DNA of 64,000 nt from Asterochloris sp. CNOR1 (lineage: Eukaryota > Chlorophyta > Trebouxiophyceae > Trebouxiales > Trebouxiaceae): contig OZ017747.1 of NCBI GenBank assembly GCA_963969365.1, forward strand, positions 3,224,001 through 3,288,000, written 5' to 3'. The notes under the pieces were generated by a model. It worked only from the letters and a program-made list of their open reading frames with translations. It was not told the origin of the DNA and made no database searches. The translations under genes and the position numbers were made by a program. This document shows positions 12,155 to 27,200 of the stretch, one piece after another (position 1 is the stretch's first letter; each line of letters opens with the position of its first letter).

Positions 12155-12200
12155 GTTTTTGGCGCCATTGTATTTACATTACTCGTTTAACGTTCCTAAG

Positions 12201-15200
12201 ATGGGCCCGAACCCAACCAACATGTGGCTGCTGCTGAGCGACGCAACCGTGCAGAGGGTTTGTGACTATACACAAAGCTTCTGATGGAAGTGCACATTCT
12301 CAGCAGCCTGCGGGGCAGCAAGCGTTCTGCGGCCTGGAAGGGGCTTGTACTGAGTCCTTGCAAAGTATGCATGCCTTGGGGCAGTGTTGCAGCATTGCTG
12401 GCCATATCCATGGGCCACAGTATGCAGACGCAACTATGAGCTCTAATGCAAGATGGCCTGCAGGTGTCAGACTGGCAGCCACATTCTGATCACATCAGGG
12501 CAGGCTGCCTTGGTGCCTGCGCTGCCTGTTATGGTGCCGGCACAGCAGGAGATGAGCAGACTGTCGTCCTTCTCTCAGAGGCAGCAGGTACAGCGCGATT
12601 TGCACAGCCACTGCATTGTGCTCAGCACTTTAAAACCCTTCACGCACACCTTGCAGGCGTCTCTGGTCTGCTGCCATATGCTGCTCTGGAGGATGGGGAG
12701 GCTGGTTCCCAGGCAGCAACCTCTAAGCAGGCTCCTGCTCTGCGACCCTGGTCCAGCCACTGCGGCCTGCAGACCTTTGTGAGCCAGTCCGGCTGCTGGA
12801 CTGCCAGGCAGGAGAAGGCGCACAGCCTGCACATTCTCCTTCAGGATGTGAAGCAGCACCACATTTTCACGCTGAAGTGGACTGGCAAACGCTCGCGCGG
12901 CGATGCCCCTGATGGTGTGCTGAATCCCTGCTAAACTCCTGCTCGCAACTGCTGCCACAGGCTGCTGCTCTTGCTCATGGAGCCTCTGATGGTGCAGTCA
13001 ACCCTGCTGTCAGCATGCCCTGGCATTGCAGCTGACTACCGCCTGAGGAAAAGCATCTGTGTATTTCAAGGGCATGGCGGTGGTGCTGTATGCAACATCT
13101 GCTGCCTGCCGCCTAGCACTTTCCAAAGGATGTTTGATGGGCCCCTGCAGGTGAAGGCATGCGCCCTGCTGCTGACAAGCAGGCTGTGCAGCTCCGCAGT
13201 GGGCTGGTCATTGAGTCAGCAGGCACAGCCTTCAGCTGGCAGCAGCTGTGTGTGGCAGACGATGGCAGGGCTGTGGTGGCGGTCTCCTCCAAACAAGGCC
13301 CACTGGATGCCTGGCTCTGTACTATCAGCTCAGAGGCACAGGTCAACCACTGCCCGCAGCCTCCTGCCTAGTGCTGCTTGACAGGGATGCATAATGGAGC
13401 AGCCTGCTGCTTCTCAGCAGGCAGTAAGTGAAGCTCAGTGAGACTGTAGAAGTCATGTCTGCCCAGCAATGAGCTATGTTGGCAGCAACATCAAGCCCGC
13501 TGCCTGCAGGCCCTGCCATGCTGGGAGCAGCTACCTGCGCCGCCCAAGGCACAACTAGCTGGCGGGGAGACAGCTGCCCGTGCAGAAGCTCCAGCCGAGC
13601 ACTCAGCATCTGACATCAGGTATAGCCGCACCTCGCACATCTCCTGCCTCCGGCAAGCAGCTCCCTCAACAGCCTGCAGGCCGCAGGATTGCTTCACATC
13701 CTGTCCCACATCCTGATGGACTGTGCAGGATCATGCAGCCCCCCACACATGGCTCACTAGCTTGTGTGGCGGTGGCCTCTTGGGGGCGGGGCATTGCAGG
13801 GGATCTGGTGGTGGCCACATTGCAGCAGCCGCTGTATCCTGGCCTGCCTGCGCTTGAGCAGCCCCCAAGCGCTGCTTGGAGGCAGCAGGCACTGCAGCTG
13901 TGGGAGCCTGCGGCAGCTGAGATTCAGGACAGGACAGCGCCAGCTGCAGCTGAGCTTGCTGGTAGCGGTGTGCCAGGTAGGGGCCGACCGAGGACACAAA
14001 TGTCTGTCACTGGCTTGTTGTGTCAAACAACCAGCAGCTGCACCCCGGAGGTCGGCGCTCACATGTGCTCTGAGGCAGGCAAGCTGCAGCTGACACAGGA
14101 CGTTCTACTGTTGATGCCTGTAAATGGGCGCTCAGACCTTACTCTGGGCGCCACGCTGCAGGCGCAACTCTGCCAGGCAAACGCGCGATGCAGAAGCTGC
14201 AGAGCTTTGACGACCTGGATCTCGACAGCCCCACTGAGGAGTGGCGCAACAATGAGCACTTTGCAGCCAACATTGGCAGCATCCTGCACCCTGGAACAAC
14301 AGTTGTGACACATGTGCAGATGGCATGGCACCCACAAGGCAAGTGTGCCGGTAGCAGCTGTTCCTGTCCAAGGCAATGGTGCTGTTGTGCTTTGCAGTGC
14401 TGGAGGCTGCACAAGGTCAGCAGAGCAGCCTCATCTACTCTGTGGCCTGGGATGCCATCCTTAAGGTGCTGGCCACTCCAGCATTTGGAACCCATCTGCT
14501 GCAGGGAAGTGGCTAGCGCTGGCGATTTCCTGCATCCACAATGCGGCATGGCTGGTCATCGTTGCCGCTGACCAGAGCTCCCATTCAAAGGCGAGCATAG
14601 AACGTGCTTCAGAAGCCGATGTGCCCTTCCAGTCTTCTCTCCTGGCTGAATCTCTGCAATCCCCTGCCCAGCCAGGCCCAGTGTCAAAGCTTACAGGGCA
14701 AGTCATCTCAACTGCACATGCAGGTGCTCTGGCATCGCTTACTGTCCCTCAGAAGGCAGAAAGCAGGCACCCCAAAGGCTGGCACAGTGCCAGCTGCATC
14801 AGGTGCTGCAAGCACCGGAGAGCAGCAGTCGAATTCTGCAGGTGTTGCTGCCGAGCAGCCTGCCAGTCCAGCCCCTGCTGGCGCATCTGCAGCTGCTGAG
14901 GCTGCACGTGGCTTGCCAGCTAGCCAAGGAGTGGTCCTCCCATCTCTTGCCTGGCTGCCTGACGGATCAGCGGTGGCAGCTGTGGACATGTGGGGCAATG
15001 TAGCTGTGGTTGACCTGCAGTGCAGGCAGCTCCCACTGCAGTATGGGGCTGTGGAGGCATCGCGGGCTGCTGAGACTCTGCAGGTACGCATGCATGTGGC
15101 CTGCTGCCCCAAGTCTGCTGCAATGCATGTGGCTCGCTCCCAGCTTGGCTTGGAAGCTTGCGTTGCCTCAGATGCACCTCTGCACAGCTGCAGCGCCGCA

Positions 15201-18200
15201 GATGGAATGGCTGTGACTGGTCTGCAGGCTGCTGCAAGCCCTAGTCCTCGCAAGCGGCCCTCTCTCCTGCGGCGCATGGGCAGCTCACGCCTCAGCACCC
15301 GCTCAGTGGCTGGGGGTGCAGCCCTCCCGTATCGCATGTGGCAAAGTGGAGGGCCCACTGGCGAGAGGCAAGCAGCCCAATCTGTTGTCTTCTCATGGTG
15401 TTGATGCCCAGCAATGGCATGCACTGTCTGCTCACTGCTCACCTGCCTGTGTCCTCTGCAGGACATTTTCGCTTTGCTCTGCGCAATCTCGATTGGGCAG
15501 ACCCATTCTTCTGGTGTCTGATGGGCAGCAGATTGCAATCTGCAGGCTCAAGCCACAGGCCGAGGTTGTCAGGTATTGCTTCGCCAGTGCTTGATCGTCC
15601 TGCTGACACAGTGTTTTCGTTGCCTGGTCTGACGAGCATGCAGCCCATGCCTGGGGCCCACCTGGCTGCATCTTGTGATGCTTGTCTCTGTTGCTGCTCT
15701 GCAGGAAAGGTCCTGTGGCGCCAGCTGAGTTGGCTGGCGTCATTGAGACCACCCTGGAGTGTGTGTGCGACGCTGTCCAGCCTCCACCCGCCAACAAAGC
15801 AGAGCTGCAGCAACAAGTCCTGCAGGTTCTTATGCTTGCAGGCAGAGCACCCAGGCACAAAGCGATCCATGTAAGTGTAGTGAGCTTCACACTACACTCA
15901 AGTGCTCACCCGAATCTATGGTCAGCCTGTTTTGCTGAACTGCCTGGGGAGAAAGGCGCCTGCTCCTTGTCTCCCCATGCAGGCATCCTGGCTGACCACA
16001 GCACTCTGCATTTCACTGCCTGCAGTCAGATGACATCAAGGCTTTGGCTCAGGATGAGCGCATCCAGCAGGCAGTCTGGTTGGCGCATGCCCAGCAGCAG
16101 TGCACGGTCAAAGCAGCCAGTAGTGGTGATGCTGGGGGGCTCTCCTGGCAGCTACACTCATGCGTGCCAGTGCTACCTGCCGCACAGCTGCTGTCTCCCG
16201 AGGCTGGCTGGCAGGCAGCTGTCTGGCATGGGTTGCAGAACTACCAGAGCAGCACGCAGCAGACACGGCGACTGCAGAAGGATGCACTAGAAGCAGCCAA
16301 GAGGCACAACAGCAGGGTGCCTGAGCCTGCAAGGTCAAAGTTGGCTGAAGGTGAGCACCATGCTATCTTGCTGACACCGTTTTGGAAGCACGGCACCTCG
16401 CAGCTCATAACCAGGTGCACCTTTGCAGCTCATCAGAGTGCCGTTACAAGCTATTGCAAGGCCCCTGCTCTGCAGGGGACATCGCCTTCAAGGCAGGCAG
16501 CTTCGAGCAGGCGGCCGTTCACTACAACGCTGCAGGCCCTGCAGGCTGGCTGCCTTGCCTTGCCCTCTTCATTGCAACCGGGCAGCCTTGGCAGGCAGCT
16601 GCCCATCTGCGGCGCTGTGCAGCAGCTTCCCTGGGAGCGCACGCGGAGGTTCAGATCATTGTGGCCAGCATGTCATGTCAGCTGAGTAGGCTGGTGCTGG
16701 CAGTCCTTGCTCATGAAAGCGGTAGAGAGAGCAGGATTGACAGCCTCACCTTTCCTGAGCCAACCTGCTGGAAGGACGCCCAACAGGAGGTGAGACAGCC
16801 TCACGCTTGCTTCGATGGTTGCATGGCATGTTCGTGTCTATACATACAAGCAGATTTGGTAAGCACTAGGTGCTGTGATGCCAGCTGCATCGTTGTGTCT
16901 GCTTGTTTGTGTAGTGCAAGTTCTGCAAACAGTCATCAAATCTGCAATGGTACCCAAATAAGCGCAAATTTGCATTGTGCTGCAGACTCCCCAGATGCAA
17001 CAGGCACAGCTGCCTCCCCTGCTCAGTGCAGTCAGAAGCAAGGACAGCCTTTGGTCACTGGAGGGTGGCATGGGCATGATGCTGTTTGCCGAGCACTTTG
17101 AAGGTGGGGGGCTGCGGCATGCACTTCTCTGCCGGGCTTTGCGCTTGAGTCGCAGCACCTGATGAGCTGCAGTCGCTCCTGCCGTGGTTGGCTGCAGGGC
17201 TGCCACGGTGTGCACAGGAGCTTGTGTTGGCTGGGAGGTGGGAGGAGGCGGTGGCCCTGTCCATGACATGCCTCACCCTGGCACAGCGCTCCGCTGACAG
17301 GGCAACAGCACAGGTGCAGGCCTTCGAGACTCCTGCCATGCCAGGCGATTGACATCTGTGTCTGCGGCCAGCAGCATACATGCTGATGCTGGTCTGAGAC
17401 AAGACAGAGTGATCTGCATGCCCATGCAGGGCGCCCTCCAGCAAGCAGTGGACCTGCAGCTTCAGCAGACCAGCAACCTGCTGCCACACCGGGCTGCAGC
17501 TCAGGCCAGCAGCATGCTGGCGCTCTTGCAGGATGGTCAGTGGCAGAACACCCAGAGTCTTGTGCTGCAAGACTCGCGGGAGCAGGCTACCTTTGCAGTG
17601 GCTGAGCACATGATGAAGGCGGCGCAGCATGCACTGCAACAAGCAGCTGTGCTGCCTGGGGCAGGGGCTGAGCTGCAGGGCTCCATTGAGCAGCACTTGC
17701 TGCTGGCAGCTGGCAAGGTGGGCTGAGGTGTCGGGTGTCCATGCTGCACGACACAGTGTGTGGGCTGCAAGATGGTGACCCTCATCTCGTAAGGTTCTCA
17801 TACGTCAATCAAGCATGGCAGAGACAGTGTGTAGGACTAGACCTTCTTACTGCCAGGAGGAAAGGTCTTTGCCTTCCTCCCCTCATGCCTTGCAGTACTG
17901 GCTTGGAAACTTATGCAGCTTGTGCTGTTGTTTGTGCACTGTGTTGACTGCGTGCAGGTCCTGTGGCAGGTGTTCCAGGGGACAGCTGGCGCAGTGGGCG
18001 TGCATGGCAGCATTGATGTTGCTGCCTTGTGCGAAGCGCTGACGGCCTCCAAGGACCTGCAGCACCTGCTGGATCTTGGCAGCGGCGTGGTTGGGACAGA
18101 ACTGCAGCAGAGCTTTGCAGCTGCTGTGCAGCAGGTGCTGGCCCGCCGGGAGCCACCTAGCTCATGGCACACCTTCATGCAGGTGAGATCTGCGATGCTG

Positions 18201-21200
18201 CTGCGAGACCCTCCATGCGGCTCTGCAACCCTTTGCGCTGCTCTGCACCCCTCCATGCAGCTGCACTACTGTCTGCAGAGCGGCCTCTTTACTGGCAGCA
18301 CGAGCTGTGGGCAGTCACACAATCACCACACCAGCTGCTCCATAGCAGGCTTGCAAAAGCTGCCTGCCAACAGAGACTCTTTGTCTGCTAGCAAGTGCCC
18401 TTAAAGTGCGCCTGCCTGCAGGCCGTTGGTGTGGCTGTCCAGCGCTCCCTGAATGATGAGCAGTGGAACACAGTCATTGAGGGTAGCTCTCGCTGCGCTG
18501 TGGGGGAGCCCATGACTGTGGCAGGCATGCTGGAAGCAGAGCTGCAGGCAAGTCAGCTGCTGCAAAAACAGCTCAAGCTTGCCTGCCCGAGGCCCTGCTG
18601 GAGCAGGACTCACCACCGGAAGCTACAAGCAGCACTTCAAGAGAGGCTGCCCGCCAGTGGCCTCCTGCAGGCTGTTTTCGGGTGCACATGGTGTCCATGC
18701 AGACAAGTGCTTCTCTGGTTTGTGTAGGCTGGGGTGCTGTGCTGCCTGGCAGCAGCCTTCCAGGCCATTAAGCCTCTGATCCACAGCCTGGCAGAGACCC
18801 CAGGCGCAGAGAACGGCCTGTTGAGTAGCCCCTCCAAGCGTACTGCTGAAGGCATTGAGCTGGCCCCAGGCCATGCCCAGGCGGAGCTGGTGGCCCGGAG
18901 CGCCCTGAAGCTTGCCTGGTTGCTGACCTGCCGCAGCAGCCTTGCGCTGGCATGGCAGCATACCAATAGCAGACTGCAGAAGCAGCTGCTGACGCCGGCA
19001 GCACAGGTGAATGCCATTGTATGTGCAGGCGTGTCATGCTGCTTGTAACAGCTTTTGTGATGTGCAACCAAATGCTGACCGGTTGGTGTTGCCTTTGCTT
19101 GTGTTGGTCACTGGGGCCCCCTTGTGGCTCTGCAGGTTGCCCACAGCCCAGAAGCGAGCCCTGAAGACACCATTCTGTGGGCGACAGCCCTTGCTGCAGC
19201 AGACCGCCTGCACAACCCTCAGGACTTGAATGTGGCAGTGCTGGGGGTCTGCAACAGCCTCCCAGCAATCAGCACTCTAGCACTGGATGCTCTGGTGGCC
19301 GTCTTGCCACAGAAGCCCCAAGACAGGGTGAGCAATGGGGCTGACGTACATGACGTGCAGCTTTGTCAGTCGCTGCACATTTGCTGAGAGGTCGCCTGCC
19401 ATCATTACTGCTCTTGTTGCCCTTCATGAGAGGTCCATTTGCTGCAGGCTGCTTCAGTGCTGCAGCGCCTGAGGAGTGTGGCTCAAGAATCTGAGGCAGG
19501 TACAGGGGCCAGTGGCAGCCCTGGCTGGGAGAGTTTGCGTGACCAATTCAGTGCCGCTGCCGAGAGCAGGCTGCAAAGCTGGGCCGGGCTTGAGGGCGAG
19601 GAGATGAGCATCCTGCAGGTCAGCTGCAGTGTCAAGCCGTTTGCTGATGGTCCACATGAGTGAGTGCCCATACAACCTGACAACTACTTAAGAGGTCTTG
19701 TACTGCCAAGACGCAAGATGCTGCGAAGCCACTGTGGGATGCACAGCAGCCACCTCACAACTGCAAGGGGTCACGGCTGCAGCCTGCGCCTGGTGCGCTG
19801 AGCATGTGAGCCCATCACCAAGAGCTCGCTGTGCCCTCCAGGATACCCAGGACAGTCTCCCACTCAACGCTGAGGGCACAGAGTTGCTGGGCTGGCTGCT
19901 GAGCAGTGAACTGGAGGAGTCTGCTGGGCCTCCTGCGTTGGCAGCCTGCTTCAGGCACCCATTGTGCTCTGGTGCGCTGGCCTGGACGCCTTCTTTAGCT
20001 TGCCAAGTGGTTGGGCTTGGTTGACCATGTCTGCCTTGTAGTGTGCGCTGGAACCTGCCAGGCAGGATGCCTTCACAGTGCGCCATGCAGCTGCCTGCTG
20101 CATGTCTATCGATCTGCAAGGTGCTTTGCACGATGAAGGTGACACCACAGCACATCGACATGCATTGCTGCAGATGAGGTGACCGAGCAAGACAGTCTAG
20201 CAGCTCTGATGTCCTTGCTGAACCTGCGCCAGCAGAATATGGTGACAGCCTGGGAGCGGGGCAGGTGAGCAGTTTGCCTGGCCTGAACACTGCTGCCTGG
20301 GTGTGCAGCACGACAAGCTGGCCTCCCAAACCTGCGTGACATGGCTCCCATGGCAAGTCAGGCTTGCGTGATCCCTATTCCCTCCATGCGAGCGGCTCCT
20401 TTGCCCTGCAGGGTGGATGCCATGAAGAACAGCAGCCTGCTGGTGGAAGCCCTAGGGGAGGCAGACCTACCAGCATCACCAGCCAACGTTGAGGTGTCCT
20501 TGGACGCAGCGCTGGATTCAGATGGCAGTCATGCGTCACCTGCAGCCAGCCCAGCACGGCCTGACACCTCTAGCAGACAGAATGCTGAGGGCAAAGAGTG
20601 TGAGACTGGCACCCCCACAAAGCCTGCAGCACCTGCCAAGGCTAATCAGCTGATCAGAGCCCACAAGCCAGCCGTGCAGCCTGGCAAGGCAGAGAAGGCA
20701 GCCCCACCGCAGGAGAAACCAGGGGTGCTGCAGACTCACCTGGAGGTTGCTGTGCCGCCTGCACCAGCCACGTCAGACGAGGTGGATGTGCCTTTGGAGG
20801 GTCACACTCCCAGGGCCACACCACAGGGTCTGCGTCTTTTGAAGACGCCGCTGACAGGGGCCGGGCGGCCCTCTAAATTCAGCTCCCCGCCTACAGCGCG
20901 GCCGCCTGCAGCAAGCACGCAGGCCGCTGCCCAGAAGGCTGGGCCTGCAGCTGAGTCCTGGGAGAGCCTCCAAGTGGGCGGCTGTGGCAGCGCGGCCGAC
21001 AAGGCAGCCAGTCTCCTGGCCTGCTTGGATGTGCCCCGGACTCTGGAGGAGGCCAGTGCCGAGGCGGACGTCAGCCTTGAGCTGCATTTGGCAGGCATGC
21101 TGATGCCGCCAGTGTTACTGTCTACGATGCCTGGCGGCAGCCACCTTCCAGTCATCACGCAGGCGCATCTCCAGCCAGCAGGTCCGGCTGCAGAGGCCTC

Positions 21201-24200
21201 TGAGGCTGCCCCCAGATGGCACCTCCAGGCAAAAACTGGCGCAGGTGGCACGGTGCCTACCCCACCACCTGGGAGTCCACCTGCAGCAGCTCACCTGCAG
21301 GCCTTCTTCAGGCCAGCAGCCTCTCAGGACATGTCAGGTGCAGGGTTGGGGGACATGCTGGATGGTGGGAGGCAGCTCTCTGAAGCACACAGCTCTGCTG
21401 TGAACGCAGACTCGCCGCGTCTCGGCAGCAGGTAGGGTTGTGCGGGTGCATTGAGAAAGGGTTGAGGGCAAATGCTGCAAGCCCTTGGGTGCAACATAGG
21501 GCTGCCCCACTACACTGACTTGGCAGGCGGGCCATGGATGCCCTGTTCAAATAGACGTCAACATTACAGCTTAACCTGTGGGCAAGGTGACCCAGCTGAA
21601 GTCCTCTGATCTGGCCTGCAGGTTCGTGGATGCAGAGGCCACAGGCTCATCGCGGTATGAGGTCCCCAGCGATCTGGACAGTGAGGCTGGGGACCAGATC
21701 CCTGCCCACAGGTTAAGCAGCGCTGGCAGCAGCGGGCTCCTGGCGCATGAGGGGCACTCCTTGGAGGAGCCCCTGTCGCCTGAGGCAAAGCTGCTTCCAG
21801 GAGTGACACGTGACCCTGTTGTGTACAGCCCGCTGTCTGCGGGGTTGGCAGGCCTCACTGGGCACCGCCTGCGCCCTGAGCACGAGGAGGCTGAGGAGCT
21901 GGGGGGCTCAGGCACAGGCACAGGCGCTGGCACTGGCAAGGTGCAGCCCGCAGATGCAGGTGCGCAGCCTGGCAGGCAGGCAAAGGCAGGGCTTGGCAGC
22001 ACTGGGAGCGGCGTGGAGGCTGCTGCTGATGCCAAGGGCAGCCAGGGGCGCAAGGAAGGAAGCAAGCCAGCAGCCTATCAGCGCCAGTCGATGCTGGGCA
22101 GGCTGGCAAGCACCTTCCTGCGGCGGCCAGGCTCACCCAGCCGGCACAGGCAGCAGGATGAGCAGCAGCAGCAGCAGCAGCAGCAGGACGACGCAGCGCC
22201 TGCTGCTGCTCCTGGCAGCTCAGCAGTGGCTGGGCCAGCGGGCGGCACACCAACCCTGCTGTCTGAGGAGATCTCCTTTGCTGACACGCTGCATGACGCA
22301 GCTCAGCAGCACAGCGAGAGCAGCGCGCTGGGGGAGCAGGGTGCCAAAGTGCAGGAGCTTCCACGGCAGCACACGCCTCCTGCAGAGTCGCTGGCACATC
22401 TCTTTCCTGAGCATGGCCCTCTCGAGACAAGGTGATTCATACATGCTGCCCTCTGCTGCGCGACAAAGGTTCTCTGGCAAAGCTGCTTGTTGGCTGTGAG
22501 CAATCTGCATATGCTGGAAGCTCAGCGGCCAACAACCTCCAAGGCACCTGGGATTCACACATCGAGCTGCTGAGCTCCCGCAAGGGCTCTAATCTGCCCC
22601 TTCCTGTTTATGTGACGGTTGCCGCATACTGCAAAGGCATTCTCACTGCTCAGGAGCAACACCCAGGCAGCCAATGCTCTTCAGGATCCTGGACTCCCCT
22701 GAGCACCCTGCTCACAGCGATACCCTGCTCGTGAACTCTGAGCCTCGTGCGACTGGGAGGCGTTCACAGCTGCGGCCTCTGGAGCTCTTCCCTGCAGAGG
22801 ACGGTCAGATGTCAGGCGAGGCAGCCAAAGAGGGCAGTGAGAGACAGAGCAGCCCGCCACCCCTTTTGGACAGGCAAGCTGACCAGGAGGGGCTCCATGT
22901 GCAGGCAGAGGCTATGGGAGCACAACGGCCGCAACAGCCACTGCCTCTGGCAGGGCCAGGAGAGACAGCTCCTGCTGCTGTGATGGTGCGCCCGCCTGGG
23001 CCTTTGGCACAGCAGCCGGCTTTTGAGCCTGCTGCCAACGTCATCGCTCCTGATGCAAAGCCACAGGCAAAGAAAGACCCACTTGGCAAGACAGCTCCTA
23101 CTGCACCGGCACCCCAGCAGCAGCAGCAGGCAGCAGTGCCTGAGGGGCTGTCAGCTCTGGCTGCCACACTGGCAGCTGTGATGCCTACCATGCTGTCGGC
23201 ATTCCAGCAAGGCCAGGCAGCAGCAGTGGCCCAGACTGCCCATGTGTCTGCTACCCTGCCAGCAGTGCAGATGCCACCAAGCATCACGACAGAGGCAGGG
23301 CACCAGGAGCCAGGTGCCCTGCTTGGGGATGCAGCAGTGGGCAGGCAGAAATCAGCTGACATGGCCAAGCCACCTACAGGCAGCAGCGTACTGCTGCCAG
23401 CCCATCAGACGGGGTCGCAGGTGCTCAAGCTGTGGGCGCCAAGGGCTGCCAGGCCAGGTGTGTTTTGTCTGCATGTGATTGTCTGGCACCATTGGCTGCA
23501 GGTAACACTTGCTGTACCCGTGCAGTCACCCGCAAATTGGTGCATGGCATGGCCGCAGGGTGTGATGCTGTACTGGCGGGTGGCATCCGGCCCAGCATGC
23601 CTCCCCCAGCAGCCTCGCGCAGGCTCTCAGGTGTGGGTCAAGAGCGATCTGCCTCTGCTGGGTCGCTGTTAGGTCGGCCGACTCAGCTGGAAAGCACTGG
23701 CTGGGCAGCTCCGGCCTCTGCCAGTGCACTGATCCAGCAAATGCGCCTGGACTCCCAGGCCGCAATGCCCAGGTTCCCTGCTCCTGCAGCAGGGCCTGCA
23801 CAGGCACCGCTGCCTGTTGCCCGCCTTTTGCAGTGCCTCAGGGTGGACTCAGGCGGTGGCAGGCAGCTTGTGGCTGGCCTGCCCATGCCCGGCCCCAACC
23901 AAGAAGACAGGCGCTCCGCTGTAGAGGCAGGCCAGTCGCTGGCTGAGGCAGCTGCTGAGGCTCACAGGCGTGTGTGGCTGTGGGATGCTGCCAGCACAGC
24001 CAGGGCAGCCAGGGCTGGGCCAGGCAGGGGCCAGCACGGCGACAGGCTGGTGGATGTGGGGTCAGACAGCAGCGAGGCCTCTGACACGCTGCAGGCTTTG
24101 TCTCAGGATGCCAGCGCCCAGAGCATGGATGACAGGGCAGCTGGCGGCCGCCAGGTGGCCTTGGGGGCAGCAAGCAGTGCTGAAGGGGAGAATGTCCCTT

Positions 24201-27200
24201 CTGTTCCCACCCAGCTGCGCTTTGTAGGGCTGCAGCAAGGCGATGGCATGGAGGCAACCAGCAAAGCACATGATGGGGGATTGATGCAACAGCAGGCTGC
24301 TGCTATACCTGAGCAGGCTGCCGTGCTGCTAGGCGCTGAGGCTCGACGTGCAGAAAAGGCGGCGGGGGCGTCTGGCTTAGTTGTGTCAGGGCTCAGGTGG
24401 GTCATGCACCGGGCACGCAGTGCCTGCTGCACAGCACGCCTTGCATGGTAACATCATGGCAAGGATCCCTCCTGCTGACACACCCCTGAGGAGCTTTTGC
24501 GATTGCAGAGGGGTCATGGTCATGAGACATAGTTTCCTGCTTGTGCAGATTGCTGCAGGTCGACTTCAGTGCCCTGGGGGCTTCAGCTCAGTCGAAGGAG
24601 CCCCTGCAGGATGTCACAGACCGCTGCAACCTGCGCGGCAGCCCTTCACTGGCTGGACAGCAGCCGTTGCCAGCAGCAGTGGCAGACCGTGCCGAGGGCG
24701 CCACAGGCATCAGCATTGCCAGCATTGGGACAGCCTATTTTCAGAGTGGGGCTCCCCTGAGTTTGGCAGCGCTGGCAGGGCAGGGTCTTGTGGAGGGACC
24801 TGCCCCGTCAGGAGCTCAGCCTGCGGCAGGTGTGCCTTTGCTTAATGGCAAAGCTGTCAGGAGGTCGGCAGCACGTGCCCAACAGTTGCTCCCCAACACG
24901 CTGTTTAGTGGGGACGGGAGGCAGTGCCAGGCACATAGCTCAACACGCTCAGGGCGGGTCTGTGTGCAGAGGCCATTAAGGCGTCAATCCTGGATGCTTG
25001 TCTGCGCTGCAGAGGCTGCAGGCGATGTGGCTGCTGCAGTGGGATCAAAGCGCAGCACTTCGCCCCTGGCCAGGCAGGAGGCTGCAATATCCACGAGGCA
25101 GCCTCCAGTCAGCAGCATCAGTAGCAAGCGGCTGAAGATGAGCAGAGTCCCTGAGCCTGAGCAGGGCACTACGGCTGCTGCTGATGGCATGCAAGCTGCA
25201 AAGAGAGCGCTGGAGCTTGTCAAGGGTCTTCCTGAGGAGGGGTATGCTGCACAGCTACCACCTGATGGAGCCAACAAGACCCCCGCAAAGCAGCATGTGG
25301 CTGGTGAGCCATTAGAAAGTGCTGCCCTGAGGGCTGACATGAAATCCACATTTCTTTGGTGCAATCAGATGTGTGCAAATGGTTTGTTGTCTGTCCTGCA
25401 GGCAGCAACGGAGGCAGCCCTGCTAGAGCGCGGGCTATGCTGCCCCAGTCACAGGCGGCGTCTTCAGTGCGGCATCACAAGAGGTGTCCTATGGCTGCAT
25501 AACCACGACTCTGCTTCTGCATCCTGACACTGCTCTGTGACATGCTGCTGCCATGCAACGATGGAGGTCCCTGCCTAGCCCACCTCAGAGCACTCATGGT
25601 GTGCAGCAAGAGCAAAGCCTGAAGTGCGTTTAGCCTTTTTGCATGACAGGGATTTGCAGCCGGGAGATAATTCACATGACCCAGGCGTGAGGGTTCAGCG
25701 GATTGGAGGGGGCTCAGTGGACGCTGAAGCAAGCATGGCCAGACTGGAGCAGCAGATGGAGGACACACTGACATGTGAGCAGCAACCAGTTTCCTTGTGC
25801 TGAAATGCTGCACTGCTCTGCTGCTCCCATGCTGCAGCCTTCCCGCAGCCGGTCAGCAGGGCTCACAAGTCACCGAGCTGGCAAGGTGAATTGCTTGCAT
25901 GAGATTCTGTTGCGTCACCACAGAACTTGAGCCAGCAGGGCTGTCAGACAGAGAGTGGGCTCTTTCTGCCTCCACAGGTTGCCAGCCTGCTCCAGGGGTG
26001 AATGCCTCGGGTCAGCACCGGCAGCCCAGTGGCACCTGCGCCGGACGCAGTCCCGAGGGCAACAGCTGCGATACATCCAATGCTGCACTGCGCATCCAGT
26101 CAATCTACCGTGGGCATGCTGTGCGGCGCCAGGCTTCACTGAGGCAGCTTGCACAGCGTAACAGGTCTCGTGCGCAGTCCTGGGCACCCTACAGCTCGCC
26201 TCCAGGTGTGCCCCCAGCTGGACATGCATCTCTAGCTGGCTGATGCCGCTTATTAGCAGATGTGCGCAACAAGGAATTTGTGCTTTTCTCCCGCAACTGT
26301 TCAGGCCAGGGTCCACGCCAAAAAAGGTATTGAGCAGCTGATGCAAGGCATCCTCAGTGAGCTGCACAAGCAGTCCATGCCTGATCACTGTCTGGTGCTA
26401 GTTGCCTCAGGCGCTGCCACCTGCAGGCAGCGCAGCTGCCAGGGAGCCTCAGGACAAGCACCATGCAGCTGGCGGGAGTGCTGGGGTCAAGGAGCCTGCT
26501 GGTGCAGACACTGTGCCTGGCGAGGCTACACCAGCCCAAGTGGATTCTGCTGGCCAACCCAGTCGACAGGCCCGACGTGAGGCAGCGTCCCCAGCCAGAC
26601 ACTCTGGGGGACAGCAGCAGCCTCCCGCAATGAACACTGCAGCAGCAGACATTGCAGCTGACGTCCTGGCGGCAGTGCACTCTGCCGCCTCGCTGCACTG
26701 GATTGAGGATAAGGGTGGCTCCTGCAGCTCATCCAGCCTTGAGGGCCCGGGCGAAGACGCAGTGCTGGAGTGGGGTGACATAGGGATGCAGGGGCCTGCT
26801 GGTGTCTCCAGCGGCAGTGCAGGTCTGGGGCAGCCTGCAGGCCAGGGGGCTGAGGCAGAGGAGTGGCATCAGGCTCTGATGCAGGGCCTGGAAATGGCAG
26901 GCAGGGCTGCCACCCAGCAGTTTCTCAGTGTCCGCGACCTCTCTGCAGCCCACCACGATGTGGACACGCAGGTGGGGCACACCCCATCCTGCTGAGGGAT
27001 ACTCATCTGCTGCTTTGCACTGCCGCTTTTCTCAACCAAGTTGTTGCCTTCCTAGTCCAGGGCTGCCTGCAGCAAGTGTGCCTGCTGTTCTTGGAGGACT
27101 GACAGGCTGGCACAACTTGCTGCCTTGACAGGCTGTCTCATGGGCTGGCCTCTCTGAGCAACGGCAGCACCGCCCCAGCTTTCGCTGTTCCTCTCCTCAG

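Larger units (their letters stand above)
10898..12200. other. Intergenic spacer between SAC3 and the large gene
   Basis: The spacer is 1.3 kb. It holds the SAC3 3' region with TGTAA at 11,113, a possible single minus-strand exon at 11,534-11,623, a 137-bp tandem duplication, and an AT-richer stretch at 12,150-12,200 just before the next ATG. No complete gene could be assembled here. Confidence 0.6.

Noticed and set aside
14708-15538. Minus-strand open frame of 276 codons
   Set aside because: Lies antisense to plausible exons of the large gene and shows no motif, splice phase or start context of its own.
12201-19670. Naming the large gene CPLANE1/JBTS17
   Set aside because: Only vague architectural likeness; no shared motif could be pointed to.
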